Assembly: GCA_964453995.1 (NCBI GenBank)
Contig: CAYVQC010000004.1
Coordinates: forward strand, 44,860-108,859
Source of the DNA: SKVR01 sp964453995
GTDB taxonomy: Bacteria > Bacteroidota > Bacteroidia > Bacteroidales > UBA7960
DNA length: 64,000 bases
Direction of reading: 5' to 3'
The position numbers and the translations under genes were made by a program. This document shows, piece after piece, positions 35,234 through 44,923 of this stretch; the stretch's first letter is position 1, and every line of letters begins with the position of its first letter. The notes beneath the pieces were generated by a model that was given only the letters and a program-made list of their open reading frames with translations, did no database searches and was not told the origin of the DNA.

Positions 35234-38200
35234 TTAAAACTGGAGATTTACACCCAAAACGAAATTGCGCGGACGGGGGTAGAAGTTGTTATCTATACCG
35301 AAAGCAATTTCCGGATCAATACCGTTGTAGTTAGAAATAACAAAGGCATTCTGTACGGTAAATGAAACCATCAGGTTAGCGGTATTTTGTACCAGATCGC
35401 CAAAGTTGTAAGAGAGCGAAATATTATCCATCTTAAAGAAGGAAGCATCCTGAATGTAATAGTCGCTCAGATATTGAGCAGTGGTAAAGTTTACATCAAA
35501 AGCATCCCTTGTTATATTACTCAAATATGGACCTTCAGGGCGATACAAACGGCTGAGTTCACCATTCATAGAGCTCACATTGTTATACATGAAGTTGCCA
35601 ATATTGGCACGTCCGGCAAATGAGAAAATAAGATTTTTATACTCAAAGGAGGAATTCAAACCCAGGTAATAGTCAGCAGCAGGCTTATTGTGGTGGTAAC
35701 GGTCTTCATCGGTAATCTGCCCGTCGCCATTTCTGTCAACATAAAGGCCTTCGATGGGGTTGCCATCCTCGTCGTATACCTGCTGATAAACAAAGAAAGA
35801 ATTGGGTGCATAATCCTCGCTGTGAATCTGTATTGTGTTACCTACACCTCCTGAGATGCCGCCGGTAAATACTCCAAGATATTCGGGATCTTCAGAAAGG
35901 GTAAGCTTGGTGATAACTGTCTCATTGTATGTAGCATTCAGGCCAAGTCGCCACACAAAATCAGTGGTAACAACAGGTCTTGTATTGATGCTGAATTCCA
36001 CACCCTGGTTTTCAAGGTTACCAATGTTGGTGAGAATGGCATTGGCAAGGTTGGTACCAGCAGGAATGGGTATAAAGTTGAGCAGATCGCGGGTTTCTCT
36101 GAAGTAATAATCGATAGAACCGTTAAACCTGTCATTGGCAAAACCATAGTCAATACCAACATTGTAAGTAGTTGTTTCTTCCCATTTCAGATTGGCATCA
36201 TAACCTTCAGGACGCAATGTTGCGATACGGTCATCACCGAAGAAGTAATACGCACCCTGAACATTTCTTGTATAACGAGACAAGGCGGGATAATCACCCA
36301 GGCCAATATCCTGCTGTCCGGTAACTCCCCATCCAAGACGAAGTTTCAGCTCAGAAATGAAGTTGGCATCCTGCATGAAACCCTCCTGGTCAATACGCCA
36401 TGCAAAAGCAGCAGATGGGAAAAGCCCCCATTGATTGCCTTCGGCAAAACGTGATGAACCATCATTCCGTACAGTGAATGTCAGGAGATATTTATCCATC
36501 ATACTGTATGTGAGTCGACCAAAGAAAGAGACAAGGTAGTTTTCTGTTGGAAAAAGATTAGAAGCAACAACACGGAATTCATCCTGATTCACACCCAATT
36601 GGTAACCCAGGCTATTCCGGATATTGGTGTCATAAACGGAGTCAGATCTCCAGAAGTGTTGCCATGAATAGCCCCCCATAATGTCGATGCTGCTCTGCAG
36701 GGCAGGAATTTCAGTAACATAATTCAGATAGAAGTCAATAAGTTCATTTTTCTTCTCCTCCTCGTAAGTGCGGAGTTGACCTCCTCTGACAAGTGACCAT
36801 GCAGCGTAGTCGGGAACTGATATTTCTCCGGTACTTTTAGAATAGTCATATGCTACATTGAGGTTGGCCCGCAAACCAGGAAGGAAAGGAAGGCTGTAAT
36901 CAAGTTGAGTATTCCCGATAATCCTGTTTACGGTTGAAACATCGTTTCTGAGATTGAGCAATGCCACAGGGTTGGTCGTTGCTACGGGTTTTGGCAAACC
37001 AGTCAAGGTGTCTATCCATGTGTAATAACCACCATACATTTCATTGATCACCCGGTTTTGAAGGCCTTGAGATAAGGTATCAAAACCTGGCAATAAACCG
37101 GCATAATAATCACTGCCAACAGAAACCGGCTGTGTGGGATCAAACATGGTAGCGGCACCAATGGCTCCATTATCAGCAAAAGTATTGTTTACATTTACTC
37201 CGCGCACATTGAAATTAACTTTCAGGTCATCATTGAGAAAAGTGGGATTGAGATTGATGGCCAGAGATGTACGGGTCATGTTGTCAGTTTTCAATACTCC
37301 ATCATTAGATAAATAGCCCAAAGAAACACGATAGGGAAGGTTTCCATATGCTCCGGAGGCACTTACGTTGTGGTCATGACCAAATGCATCCTGGTAGATC
37401 TCATTCTGCCAGTCAGTAGATGCTGAGCCCATCCATCCAAGAACGTTGGGACGTCCGGCATATCTGTCATTCAACACTTCACGAAATTCGTCTGCAGTAA
37501 GCACGTCGAGTGTTTTTGCATTGGTTGACATAGAATAGGTTCCGGAATAGTTGAGTTTCAGTGCTTGTCCTTCGGCACCTTTTTTCGTGGTAATGATAAT
37601 TACACCATTGGATGCTCTTGAACCGTAGATAGCAGTTGCAGAGGCATCTTTCAGAACTGTGAAGGTTTCAATATCGTTCGGATTTACAGTACTAAGGGCA
37701 CTTCTCATACCTGAAATCCCTCTGGAGTCAACAGGTACACCATCAATTACCACAAGGGGGTCGTTGAGAGCCGACAGAGAGGAGCCACCGCGGATACGGA
37801 TGGTTTCACCGGCACCGGGAGCACCACCGCCGGTAGTGATTTGTACACCGGCCATCTTACCCATGAGCAGTTCACCGGGTGAGGAAATGTTTCCACGGTT
37901 AAAGTCAGCTTCGCCTACTACAGCGACAGAACCGGTTGCGTCTTCACGGCGCTGAACACCGTAACCGATTACGATAAATTCTTCCAACATGGTAATGTCA
38001 GCAAACAGCTCGAAAGTAACGGTTACTGTACCCCCTTCCGGCACATTGACTTCTCTTATGCTGGGATCGTAGCCCAGGAATGAAGCGACCAATGTAATGT
38101 TGCCGGCAGGAGCATCGAACTCGAACTGCCCATCCATGTTGGTAACTGTACCGATGGTTGTTCCTTCCACCAATACATTTGCTCCGGGTAATGTTTCGCC

Positions 38201-38308
38201 CGTTGCCCGGTCAATAACCGTACCTGTAACCTGTCCGGTTTGAGCTTGGGCTGCAAAACTAAATACCACTAATAGCAATGCAGTTAATCTGGCAATCTTC
38301 TTCACCAT
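35234..38308 (-). CDS. SusC/RagA-family TonB-dependent transporter
   Basis: A 1024-residue outer-membrane transporter of the SusC family. A signal peptide covers about 1-22. A carboxypeptidase-regulatory-like domain follows (residues about 27-105, TGTVIDRATGETLPGANV), then the TonB-box-like EEFIVIGYGVQRREDATGSV, the plug with SPGELLMGKMAGVQITTGGG and RIRGGSSLSALNDPLVVIDG, and a 22-strand barrel ending in the aromatic terminal strand NFVLGVNLQF. It imports oligosaccharides using energy from TonB. The gene heads the susCDE operon and is divergent from a LacI-family regulator. Confidence 0.96.
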   Translation of the reverse strand: MVKKIARLTALLLVVFSFAAQAQTGQVTGTVIDRATGETLPGANVLVEGTTIGTVTNMDGQFEFDAPAGNITLVASFLGYDPSIREVNVPEGGTVTVTFELFADITMLEEFIVIGYGVQRREDATGSVAVVGEADFNRGNISSPGELLMGKMAGVQITTGGGAPGAGETIRIRGGSSLSALNDPLVVIDGVPVDSRGISGMRSALSTVNPNDIETFTVLKDASATAIYGSRASNGVIIITTKKGAEGQALKLNYSGTYSMSTNAKTLDVLTADEFREVLNDRYAGRPNVLGWMGSASTDWQNEIYQDAFGHDHNVSASGAYGNLPYRVSLGYLSNDGVLKTDNMTRTSLAINLNPTFLNDDLKVNFNVRGVNVNNTFADNGAIGAATMFDPTQPVSVGSDYYAGLLPGFDTLSQGLQNRVINEMYGGYYTWIDTLTGLPKPVATTNPVALLNLRNDVSTVNRIIGNTQLDYSLPFLPGLRANLNVAYDYSKSTGEISVPDYAAWSLVRGGQLRTYEEEKKNELIDFYLNYVTEIPALQSSIDIMGGYSWQHFWRSDSVYDTNIRNSLGYQLGVNQDEFRVVASNLFPTENYLVSFFGRLTYSMMDKYLLTFTVRNDGSSRFAEGNQWGLFPSAAFAWRIDQEGFMQDANFISELKLRLGWGVTGQQDIGLGDYPALSRYTRNVQGAYYFFGDDRIATLRPEGYDANLKWEETTTYNVGIDYGFANDRFNGSIDYYFRETRDLLNFIPIPAGTNLANAILTNIGNLENQGVEFSINTRPVVTTDFVWRLGLNATYNETVITKLTLSEDPEYLGVFTGGISGGVGNTIQIHSEDYAPNSFFVYQQVYDEDGNPIEGLYVDRNGDGQITDEDRYHHNKPAADYYLGLNSSFEYKNLIFSFAGRANIGNFMYNNVSSMNGELSRLYRPEGPYLSNITRDAFDVNFTTAQYLSDYYIQDASFFKMDNISLSYNFGDLVQNTANLMVSFTVQNAFVISNYNGIDPEIAFGIDNNFYPRPRNFVLGVNLQF

Positions 38309-38897
38309 TTTGTTTGGATTTTGTGATTAGTAATAAATTAAACTACAATTTTTTAAATTTAAGTTTGGTTGTTTTGGGTTACTCATTTGGTTCCAATGTA
38401 TTTCAAAAAGGTATTTTACATGTCAATTATTCACCTTAGCGAACACGGATGGATACCAATATTAATTTAACATTATGTTTTAGTTAAAATATAGTGAAAG
38501 GCAAAAGTAAAAAAAAAATCATCACCTTGTTATAAATTGCCTCTGACTATCAATATTTTGGCTCTATTTTTAACCGCAATCGTTTGCGAAAACGTTTGCG
38601 AACCCGATTGCGATTTCGATTGCATTTTTATTGATGCAAACAACAGGGTAGATTTCTTATTTGTTCAATTTTAGCTACCCAAAACAGCATGTACCTTCCC
38701 TTACACCAATATCCCGATCCGATAAGACACATCTTTTGACATATGATTTTTTATGTTATAAAAAGCCTGCAACCCGGGGTTTTTCCCTAAATATTTTTAT
38801 ATACCGAAAGGCCAAAGTCCAGGGAATTTATAGTATTTTTATGCCTTTCATTCTGTTTTAGTACCAAGTATATTGTGCAACTAATCATATTAATCTT
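38309..38897. other. regulatory intergenic region between susC and lacI
   Basis: A 589-bp divergent spacer. On the minus strand, 38502-38509 read TACTTTTG, a TAnnTTTG match that could start the susC transcript with a leader of about 190 bases, though no TTG lies at the usual distance. The operator-like array lies some 70-120 bp upstream of it. The lacI side holds no clear promoter. Confidence 0.5.
38575..38628. promoter_or_regulatory. LacI-type operator array, four 12-bp units
   Basis: CGTTTGCGAAAA, CGTTTGCGAACC, CGATTGCGATTT and CGATTGCATTTT follow one another without gap at 38581-38628. With the bases just before, CGCAATCGTTTGCG (38575-38588) and CGAAAACGTTTGCG (38587-38600) are overlapping palindromes with a central CG, the form of LacI-family operators. 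The nearest LacI-type regulator is 270 bp away. Confidence 0.65.
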
Positions 38898-39926
38898 ATG
38901 AAGCCTCACCTGACATCCATCAATGATATAGCCAAAGCACTTGGGGTATCAGCATCAACCGTCTCAAGAGCTCTAAAAGATCATCCCGACATCAGTGAGG
39001 CCACCCGGGAAAAAATAAAAGCTTTTGCCCTGAAAGTAAACTACAGGCCCAATGCGCTTGCATTAAGCCTGAAGAGGCAGGTATCGCACACCATTGGTAT
39101 TGTTGTTCCCGAGATTGTCCATCACTTTTTTTCTTCTATTATCAGTGGTATTGAAGACATTGCTTACAGCAAGGGTTACCGCGTAATGATCTGCCAATCC
39201 AATGAAGATTACCGCCGTGAAGAAATGAATGTACAGGCGCTACTCGATCACAGGGTAGACGGGCTTTTGGTCTGCATGAGCAAAACTACAGAAGATATAA
39301 ATCACTTTCTCACGGTACACCGCAGCAAAATTCCCATGGTGTTTTTCGACCGGGTTTGCGAGCAAATAGATTCAGACCGCGCTATTACGGATGATTTCAA
39401 CGGGGCCCGGCTCATTACCTCTCATCTTATCCAGGCAGGCTGCAAACGTATACTTCACCTGGGAACACAACCCAGCCTGCATATCGGACAAGAAAGACTG
39501 CAGGGATACTTGCAGGCACTGCAAGATTCGGGCATTGCTCATCAACCGGATTTAATCATTAAGTGCGACACCCCAGAGCAGGTAGAACAACACCGTGATG
39601 AAATCGAGGCCCTTGCCGATAACATTGATGGCGTATTTGCCGTAAATGATTCCACTGCTATTGCTGTAATGCAATTGCTCAAACGAATGGGAAAAAACAT
39701 ACCCGACGATATCGCCATTGCCGGCTTTGGTGACGACCCGGTTGCCAACATGGTGGATCCTACTCTTACTACCCTTGAACAACAAGGCTACCAGATGGGT
39801 CAGGAGGCAATGAATCTTTTGCTTAACCGATTAACCAATGCTGAATCTGAGCCCCCATCCCAGATCAGGGTATTTCAACCCGAACTAAAAATCAGAAACT
39901 CCACATTACGAAAGGGCCAGAAGTAA
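38898..39926 (+). CDS. LacI-family transcriptional regulator
   Basis: A 342-residue regulator. The N-terminal helix-turn-helix with hinge is complete: SINDIAKALGVSASTVSRAL near residues 5-24, then NYRPNALALSLK. The remaining 280 residues form the periplasmic-binding-protein-like sensor with HTIGIVVPEIVHHFFSSI and VFAVNDSTAIAVMQLLKR, and it binds a sugar or sugar phosphate. It lies divergent from susCDE and close to the CG-centred palindrome array, which fits its helix-hinge type, so it most likely controls the sus operon and itself. No glycoside hydrolase is in the window, so the substrate remains a guess (alpha-glucan, from SusE). Confidence 0.93.
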   Translation: MKPHLTSINDIAKALGVSASTVSRALKDHPDISEATREKIKAFALKVNYRPNALALSLKRQVSHTIGIVVPEIVHHFFSSIISGIEDIAYSKGYRVMICQSNEDYRREEMNVQALLDHRVDGLLVCMSKTTEDINHFLTVHRSKIPMVFFDRVCEQIDSDRAITDDFNGARLITSHLIQAGCKRILHLGTQPSLHIGQERLQGYLQALQDSGIAHQPDLIIKCDTPEQVEQHRDEIEALADNIDGVFAVNDSTAIAVMQLLKRMGKNIPDDIAIAGFGDDPVANMVDPTLTTLEQQGYQMGQEAMNLLLNRLTNAESEPPSQIRVFQPELKIRNSTLRKGQK

Positions 39927-40171
39927 AACCAGTTTCCTAATACAAAACCATCGATTTGGAATAACCTTTTTAACAATTACAGATTTTTCCTCTGGTTGAA
40001 AGATATGCTGCCACAGCATACAAATTATACGCTCTAACCGGACAAAGAATTTTTCACTAAAAACCCCTGCACAAAGGTTTTACTTAAAATAGTGTTTTGA
40101 TTTTTTCCTGATAAAATATTACCTTACATTTGTATTCGGACAATCTGATTTCCCGCGCTAAAAACACCCAC

Positions 40172-42070
40172 ATGAAACAAAGCCTTAAAACAACCGGCTG
40201 GTACTGGGTGCTGATCTTTTCTATGTGCATTTCAACACTCAATGCACAAATCAGCACATTGGAGGTTCCTTACAGTCTTGTGCATGAACTGGATTTGCGA
40301 AGCATTCCATCCCTGGCATTTCCATTTACGGAAAAAATGATCGACCATGAAGCAGCTGGCCAGACCTATCCGATGTACGCAGGAACTTCCATTCCTGTGG
40401 ATATTCGTTTTGCAGACAAAGCTTCTGCAACTGTACTGGAGGATGGCTCTACCCTTTGGAGGTTAAGAATTGAAGCACAGGGAGCTCCCCTGATGGGTTT
40501 GGTTTTCAGGGATTTTGTCATCCGTGGCAACGACAAACTATTTATTTATGATGATTCGGGCCAACACCATATTGGGGCTTTTACCCGTTCAAACAATCAT
40601 GAATCCGGGATCTTTTCAACCCATATTCTTCCTGTTTCGGCACTCATCATTGAATATCATGCCACTGACCCTGGAGCGCCCCGCGTTCCTACCTTTAGTA
40701 TAGAAGAAATCGTTTATATTCTCCATCCTCCCATGCTTCTTGATGATACCACCCCAAACAAATCTTCGGGAGAATGCAATGTTAATGTGAATTGCCCTGA
40801 AGGCAGGGTGTGGCAAAAACAAAAACGTGGGGTTGCACGTATCCTTCTCCGGTCAGGAAATAGCTGGTTTAACTGTACAGGTACCCTGATCAACAATACC
40901 TCCAATGATGGCACCCCTTACTTTCTTACCTCAGATCATTGTGGCACCAATGCCAGCGACGACGATCTGCAGGCATGGCAGTTTTATTTCAATTATGAAC
41001 ATGAGTCGTGCAGTTCATCGGGCATTGCCCCTCAAAACCAAATGCTTTCGGGTGCCACGGTAGTTGCGAAAGGGGGTCTTACAGACGGAACGGATTTTAA
41101 GCTTCTGCAGTTGAATAATACCCCACCTGCAAGCTATAATCCATATTACAATGGCTGGACGCGTTCAGCCAGAGATCCCGAGGCAGGTGCGAGTATTCAT
41201 CACCCTTCAGGCGATGCAAAAAAAATATCTACCTACACCATTCCCCTCACTTCAGCAACTTTCCCCAATGGTATGAATTCAGGTTTCTGGCGGGTGGTAT
41301 GGGAAGAAACGGAATCTGGCCATGGAGTTACAGAAGGAGGTTCTTCCGGCTCACCCCTGTTCAACCAGTATGGATTGGTAACCGGCACCCTTACGGGTGG
41401 AGGAGCATCCTGCAGCTCACCACTACTACCCGATTACTATGGAAAGTTTTACATGCATTGGCAATCCAATGGTGAAACGGATGATAAAAGACTTAGCCCC
41501 TGGCTGGACCCTGAAAACGAAGATATTGAAAGCCTCTTTGGCTACGACCCCCTCCTATCTACCAATTTTGTTATTGTAGAGATCAATCCTGCCCTGTCGG
41601 GAATGGTTATGGGTGCTGGCTATTATGCCGAAAACGAAAACGTGGAACTTGTCGCTGAAGCCAATGAAGGATTTACATTTACAGCCTGGACAAACCTCGA
41701 CGGACAGGTAATTTCTGATCAACAGCAATTTGAGTTTCTCATGCCTCAAAGCGAGATCGTACTTATTGCCAATTTCTCAGCTACAACAAACAATGTGGAT
41801 CCGGGTACTGAAAGTCCAATTGTTGAAGTGTATCCTAACCCTGCCATTTCACAGGTTAGCATTACAATTCATCCGCCGACAGAAAAAACTCTTATTCATG
41901 TGGTAAATATTACCGGTCAAATCGTAATGGAACCCATTGCATACACAACGGGCGATCATCCCGGAAAAAAAATCAGTTTGAACGGGCTAACTCCGGGTGT
42001 ATATTTCCTTTTGATAGAATCAGATAAAATTGCAACCACTCATAAACTAATTATTAATCCACAAAAATAG
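40172..42070 (+). CDS. T9SS-secreted trypsin-like serine endopeptidase
   Basis: A 632-residue secreted protease resembling lysyl endopeptidases. After a signal peptide (1-25, ending LNAQ) and a pro-like region, the chymotrypsin fold has catalytic His256 (FLTSDHCGT), Asp308 (GTDFKLLQL) and Ser392 (GGSSGSPLFN). Several Cys suggest disulfides (CNVNVNCPEG, NCTGTLI, HESCSSS). Near 475-545 is an InlB-like or Flg_new repeat (NENVELVAEANEGFTFTAW). The final 80 residues are a T9SS type A sorting domain (VYPNPAISQVSIT, VNITGQIVM, PGVYFLLIES). Start: ATG at 40172; the longer frame begins before the signal peptide. It is monocistronic. Confidence 0.92.
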   Translation: MKQSLKTTGWYWVLIFSMCISTLNAQISTLEVPYSLVHELDLRSIPSLAFPFTEKMIDHEAAGQTYPMYAGTSIPVDIRFADKASATVLEDGSTLWRLRIEAQGAPLMGLVFRDFVIRGNDKLFIYDDSGQHHIGAFTRSNNHESGIFSTHILPVSALIIEYHATDPGAPRVPTFSIEEIVYILHPPMLLDDTTPNKSSGECNVNVNCPEGRVWQKQKRGVARILLRSGNSWFNCTGTLINNTSNDGTPYFLTSDHCGTNASDDDLQAWQFYFNYEHESCSSSGIAPQNQMLSGATVVAKGGLTDGTDFKLLQLNNTPPASYNPYYNGWTRSARDPEAGASIHHPSGDAKKISTYTIPLTSATFPNGMNSGFWRVVWEETESGHGVTEGGSSGSPLFNQYGLVTGTLTGGGASCSSPLLPDYYGKFYMHWQSNGETDDKRLSPWLDPENEDIESLFGYDPLLSTNFVIVEINPALSGMVMGAGYYAENENVELVAEANEGFTFTAWTNLDGQVISDQQQFEFLMPQSEIVLIANFSATTNNVDPGTESPIVEVYPNPAISQVSITIHPPTEKTLIHVVNITGQIVMEPIAYTTGDHPGKKISLNGLTPGVYFLLIESDKIATTHKLIINPQK

Positions 42071-42272
42071 GATCACAACAATCGATCGCTAAGTTTCTTA
42101 ACATCAGTATTTGTGGCCAAAAGAAAAAATTAAAGGCTCATTTGAAAAGAGGTTTTCACTTATTTTTAATTACTTTTGGGAGCTTTTTTCACCTCTTGTT
42201 GGGGGTTTATAAACAACGCGGGCTAACACAATAGCCCAAATAAACGCAAGTTAGAAACAAAATTTATAGGAT

Positions 42273-43820
42273 ATGTCGATTAAGCAAAAGACATTGGAGC
42301 TCAAAAAAAGGATGCAGGGTGCCCAACTTGGTGGCGGCATCAAGGCCATTGAAAAACAACAGTCAATGGGTAAGATGACTGCCAGGGAAAGGATCATAGC
42401 ACTTTTGGATCCCAATTCATTCCACGAATACGACTTGTTTGTAGAACATGCCGCCAGGGATTTTGACATGGACAAGAAGCAGCTTCCGGGCGATGGAGTA
42501 ATTACCGGAACAGGTACTATCAGTGGTTTTCCTGTATGCATCTACGCACAGGACTTCACCGTTGCCGGAGGATCCTTGGGTATCATGCATGCCAAGAAAA
42601 TATCCAAGATCATGGATCATGCTATGAATCTTAAAATTCCCATCATCGGTATCAACGACTCAGGTGGTGCACGCATCCAGGAAGGAGTAAACTCACTGGC
42701 CGGTTATGGAGAGATTTTTTACCGCAACACCCAGGCTTCAGGTGTTATCCCACAGATATCAGTAATATTGGGCCCATGTGCCGGTGGTGCAGTATATTCA
42801 CCCGCTCTTACCGACTTTGTTTTTGTTGTAGACAAGATTTCCAAAATGTTTATTACCGGCCCCGAGGTTATAAAATCAGTTCTGGGCGAAGAAATCAGTA
42901 TGGAAGAACTCGGAGGAGCCCGCGTACATTCCGAAATTACAGGAAATGCCCACTTCTTTGCAGAAAGCGAGCAGGAATGCCTTCAGCAAATCAAAAAACT
43001 GGTAACCTATATCCCCTGGAACAACTCCAAAAAAGCAGATGCTTTCCCCAAGAAGGCACCCAAAACCAGGCAATTTAAAATAGACAATATTATTCCCACC
43101 GACCCCAGGGAACCTTATGATGTGCGCGATGTGATAAGGGCCATCAGTGACGACAGCGACTTTTTTGAAGTTCAGGAACTATTCGCCGCCAATATGGTGG
43201 TAGGGTTTGGACGCATCAACGGGGAAACTGTAGGTTTTGTAGCCAATCAGCCCATGGTACTTGCCGGAGTACTTGATGTAGACTCATCAGACAAGGCAGC
43301 ACGATTCATCAGATTCTGCAACGCCTTCAATGTACCCCTGGTAACCTTGGTTGACCTGCCCGGCTACCTGCCAGGAATAGACCAGGAACATGCCGGTGTA
43401 ATCAGGCATGGTGCCAAAATTCTTTATAGTTATTCTGAAGCTACGGTACCCAAAATAACCATCATCCTGCGTAAAGCTTATGGTGGTGGGTATATTGCCA
43501 TGTGTTCACGCCACCTCAGAGCCGATTTTGTCTTTGCCTGGCCCACGGCAGAAATTGCTGTTATGGGGCCCGAAGGTGCAGCAAATATTATTTTCAGAAA
43601 TGAGATCAAGAACGCAGAAGACCCTGATAAAGTAAGAAAGGAAAAAGTAGAAGAATACAAGAAGAAGTTTGCAAATCCATACGTGGCTGCTGCTCATGGG
43701 TATATCGATGCAGTTATTGAACCTGCCGATACCCGAAGATTTGTGGTACATGCACTGGAAGTTTCAAACCAGAAATCAGAATTAACTCCCAAGAAAAAGC
43801 ATGGAATTCCACCATTCTGA
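42273..43820 (+). CDS. acyl-CoA carboxylase/decarboxylase carboxyltransferase (beta) subunit
   Basis: A 515-residue carboxyltransferase of the propionyl-CoA carboxylase beta / methylmalonyl-CoA decarboxylase alpha family. Motifs: KMTARERIIALLDP, GDGVITGTGTISGFPV, INDSGGARIQEGVNSL (acyl-CoA site), GPCAGGAVYSPALTDF, VDLPGYLPGIDQEHAGVIRHG and YGGGYIAMCSRHL. It moves carboxyl between biotin and an acyl-CoA, usually propionyl/methylmalonyl-CoA in this phylum, where it serves propionate formation or carbon assimilation. It is 47 bp before a biotin carrier gene, so the pair is one operon. Biotin carboxylase or the OadB/G membrane parts are not present here, so direction and type are undecided. Confidence 0.92.
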   Translation: MSIKQKTLELKKRMQGAQLGGGIKAIEKQQSMGKMTARERIIALLDPNSFHEYDLFVEHAARDFDMDKKQLPGDGVITGTGTISGFPVCIYAQDFTVAGGSLGIMHAKKISKIMDHAMNLKIPIIGINDSGGARIQEGVNSLAGYGEIFYRNTQASGVIPQISVILGPCAGGAVYSPALTDFVFVVDKISKMFITGPEVIKSVLGEEISMEELGGARVHSEITGNAHFFAESEQECLQQIKKLVTYIPWNNSKKADAFPKKAPKTRQFKIDNIIPTDPREPYDVRDVIRAISDDSDFFEVQELFAANMVVGFGRINGETVGFVANQPMVLAGVLDVDSSDKAARFIRFCNAFNVPLVTLVDLPGYLPGIDQEHAGVIRHGAKILYSYSEATVPKITIILRKAYGGGYIAMCSRHLRADFVFAWPTAEIAVMGPEGAANIIFRNEIKNAEDPDKVRKEKVEEYKKKFANPYVAAAHGYIDAVIEPADTRRFVVHALEVSNQKSELTPKKKHGIPPF

Positions 43821-43867
43821 TCCAGGAGCCCATTTCAATTGAAACTCGTGCAACAAACTGAAATACG

Positions 43868-44218
43868 ATGACTAACAACACTTCTCAAGATAACAACCCA
43901 ATTAACGTGAATGACTTCACAGAATTTGTGGTGGATGATGCGATCTACAAAACTACGCTCAATAAAATGCACCGGATGCGTAAACCATACGAACCGGAAA
44001 ATCCGATGCATCTCAAATCTTTTATGCCGGGAAATATTCCTGAGGTTTTTGTAAAGAAAGGTGATGCTGTGAAGGCTGGAGACTGCCTGCTGATCCTGGA
44101 AGCCATGAAAATGAAAAATCAGATCCTGGCTCCTATTGATGCAAAGGTAAAAGCCATACATGTAAAAGTAGGAGATACGGTACCCAAGAATTTTGTACTC
44201 ATTGAGCTTAAGGAATAA
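43868..44218 (+). CDS. biotin carboxyl carrier protein
   Basis: A 116-residue protein with a C-terminal biotinyl domain. The biotinylation motif EAMKMKNQ places the modified lysine at about Lys81; MPGNIPEVFVKKGDAVKAGD opens the barrel and VKVGDTVPKNFVLIEL closes it. The first 45 residues are a non-conserved tail. It should carry carboxylated biotin for the carboxyltransferase encoded 47 bp upstream. Its compact size is that of separate biotin carriers, not of the fused kind. Confidence 0.93.
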   Translation: MTNNTSQDNNPINVNDFTEFVVDDAIYKTTLNKMHRMRKPYEPENPMHLKSFMPGNIPEVFVKKGDAVKAGDCLLILEAMKMKNQILAPIDAKVKAIHVKVGDTVPKNFVLIELKE

Positions 44219-44268
44219 CAAAAAAGGTATTACATACAACCAGGCGTGTTAATTCAGTGTTTCTTGCG

Positions 44269-44303
44269 GCCGGAATATTCCTATACAATGGTATCATTCC
44301 GGC
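44269..44303. terminator. hairpin between biotin carrier gene and rdgB
   Basis: GCCGGAAT pairs with ATTCCGGC over a 19-base loop, 50 bp past the stop codon; only a weak T-rich run follows (TGCTTATTTTC), so it is a possible terminator. Confidence 0.45.
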
Positions 44304-44338
44304 TGCTTATTTTCAATCCCTTCAAATGAAGCTATACT

Positions 44339-44923
44339 ATGAAACTCGTTTTTGCAACCCACAACGATCACAAATTACAAGAGGTCAGGCACATGCTACC
44401 CCGCAACATGAACATCCTGGGGCTTAAGGAAATTGGTTGTACCGAAGAGATTCCTGAAACGCAACCCACCCTCGAAGGCAATGCATTGGACAAAGCCCGT
44501 TTTGTAAAAAGTAACTATTGCTACAATTGCTTTTCTGACGACACGGGCCTTGAGATAGATGCACTTGAGGGACGTCCCGGGGTTTATTCTGCCCGCTATG
44601 CAGGCCATCAAAAAGACAGCGGGGCCAATATGAGGAAAGTTCTTGAAGAACTCCGGGGAGTTACCCATCGTAAGGCCCGCTTCAGGACCGTAATTGCATT
44701 GATCATAAATAATGAAGAGCTTTTGTTTGAAGGAATTGCTGAAGGAGAAATCATTGAAAAACCGAGGGGAGAGGAAGGCTTTGGTTATGACCCAATATTT
44801 GTACCCGCAGGGTATGATCAAACATTTGCTGAAATGAGCCACGAACTTAAAAACCGTATCAGCCATCGGTACAAGGCCTTCAACATGCTTGCAGAGTATA
44901 TGATGGCACAAAATTATTTTTAA
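44339..44923 (+). CDS. rdgB: XTP/dITP diphosphatase (RdgB/HAM1)
   Basis: A 194-residue housecleaning nucleotide pyrophosphatase that hydrolyses dITP and XTP. Family motifs: the opening KLVFATHNDHKLQEV, CFSDDTGLEIDALEGRPGVYSARYAG with the metal-binding acidic residues, and the closing GFGYDPIFVPAGYDQTFAEM and NRISHRYKAF. Length matches. Its stop codon overlaps the stop of the convergent Ddl gene by four bases. Confidence 0.95.
   Translation: MKLVFATHNDHKLQEVRHMLPRNMNILGLKEIGCTEEIPETQPTLEGNALDKARFVKSNYCYNCFSDDTGLEIDALEGRPGVYSARYAGHQKDSGANMRKVLEELRGVTHRKARFRTVIALIINNEELLFEGIAEGEIIEKPRGEEGFGYDPIFVPAGYDQTFAEMSHELKNRISHRYKAFNMLAEYMMAQNYF

Noticed and set aside
38309..38575. full promoter for susC
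   Set aside because: A TAnnTTTG box exists at 38502 but no TTG lies 17-21 bp from it, so only a possible -7 box is reported.
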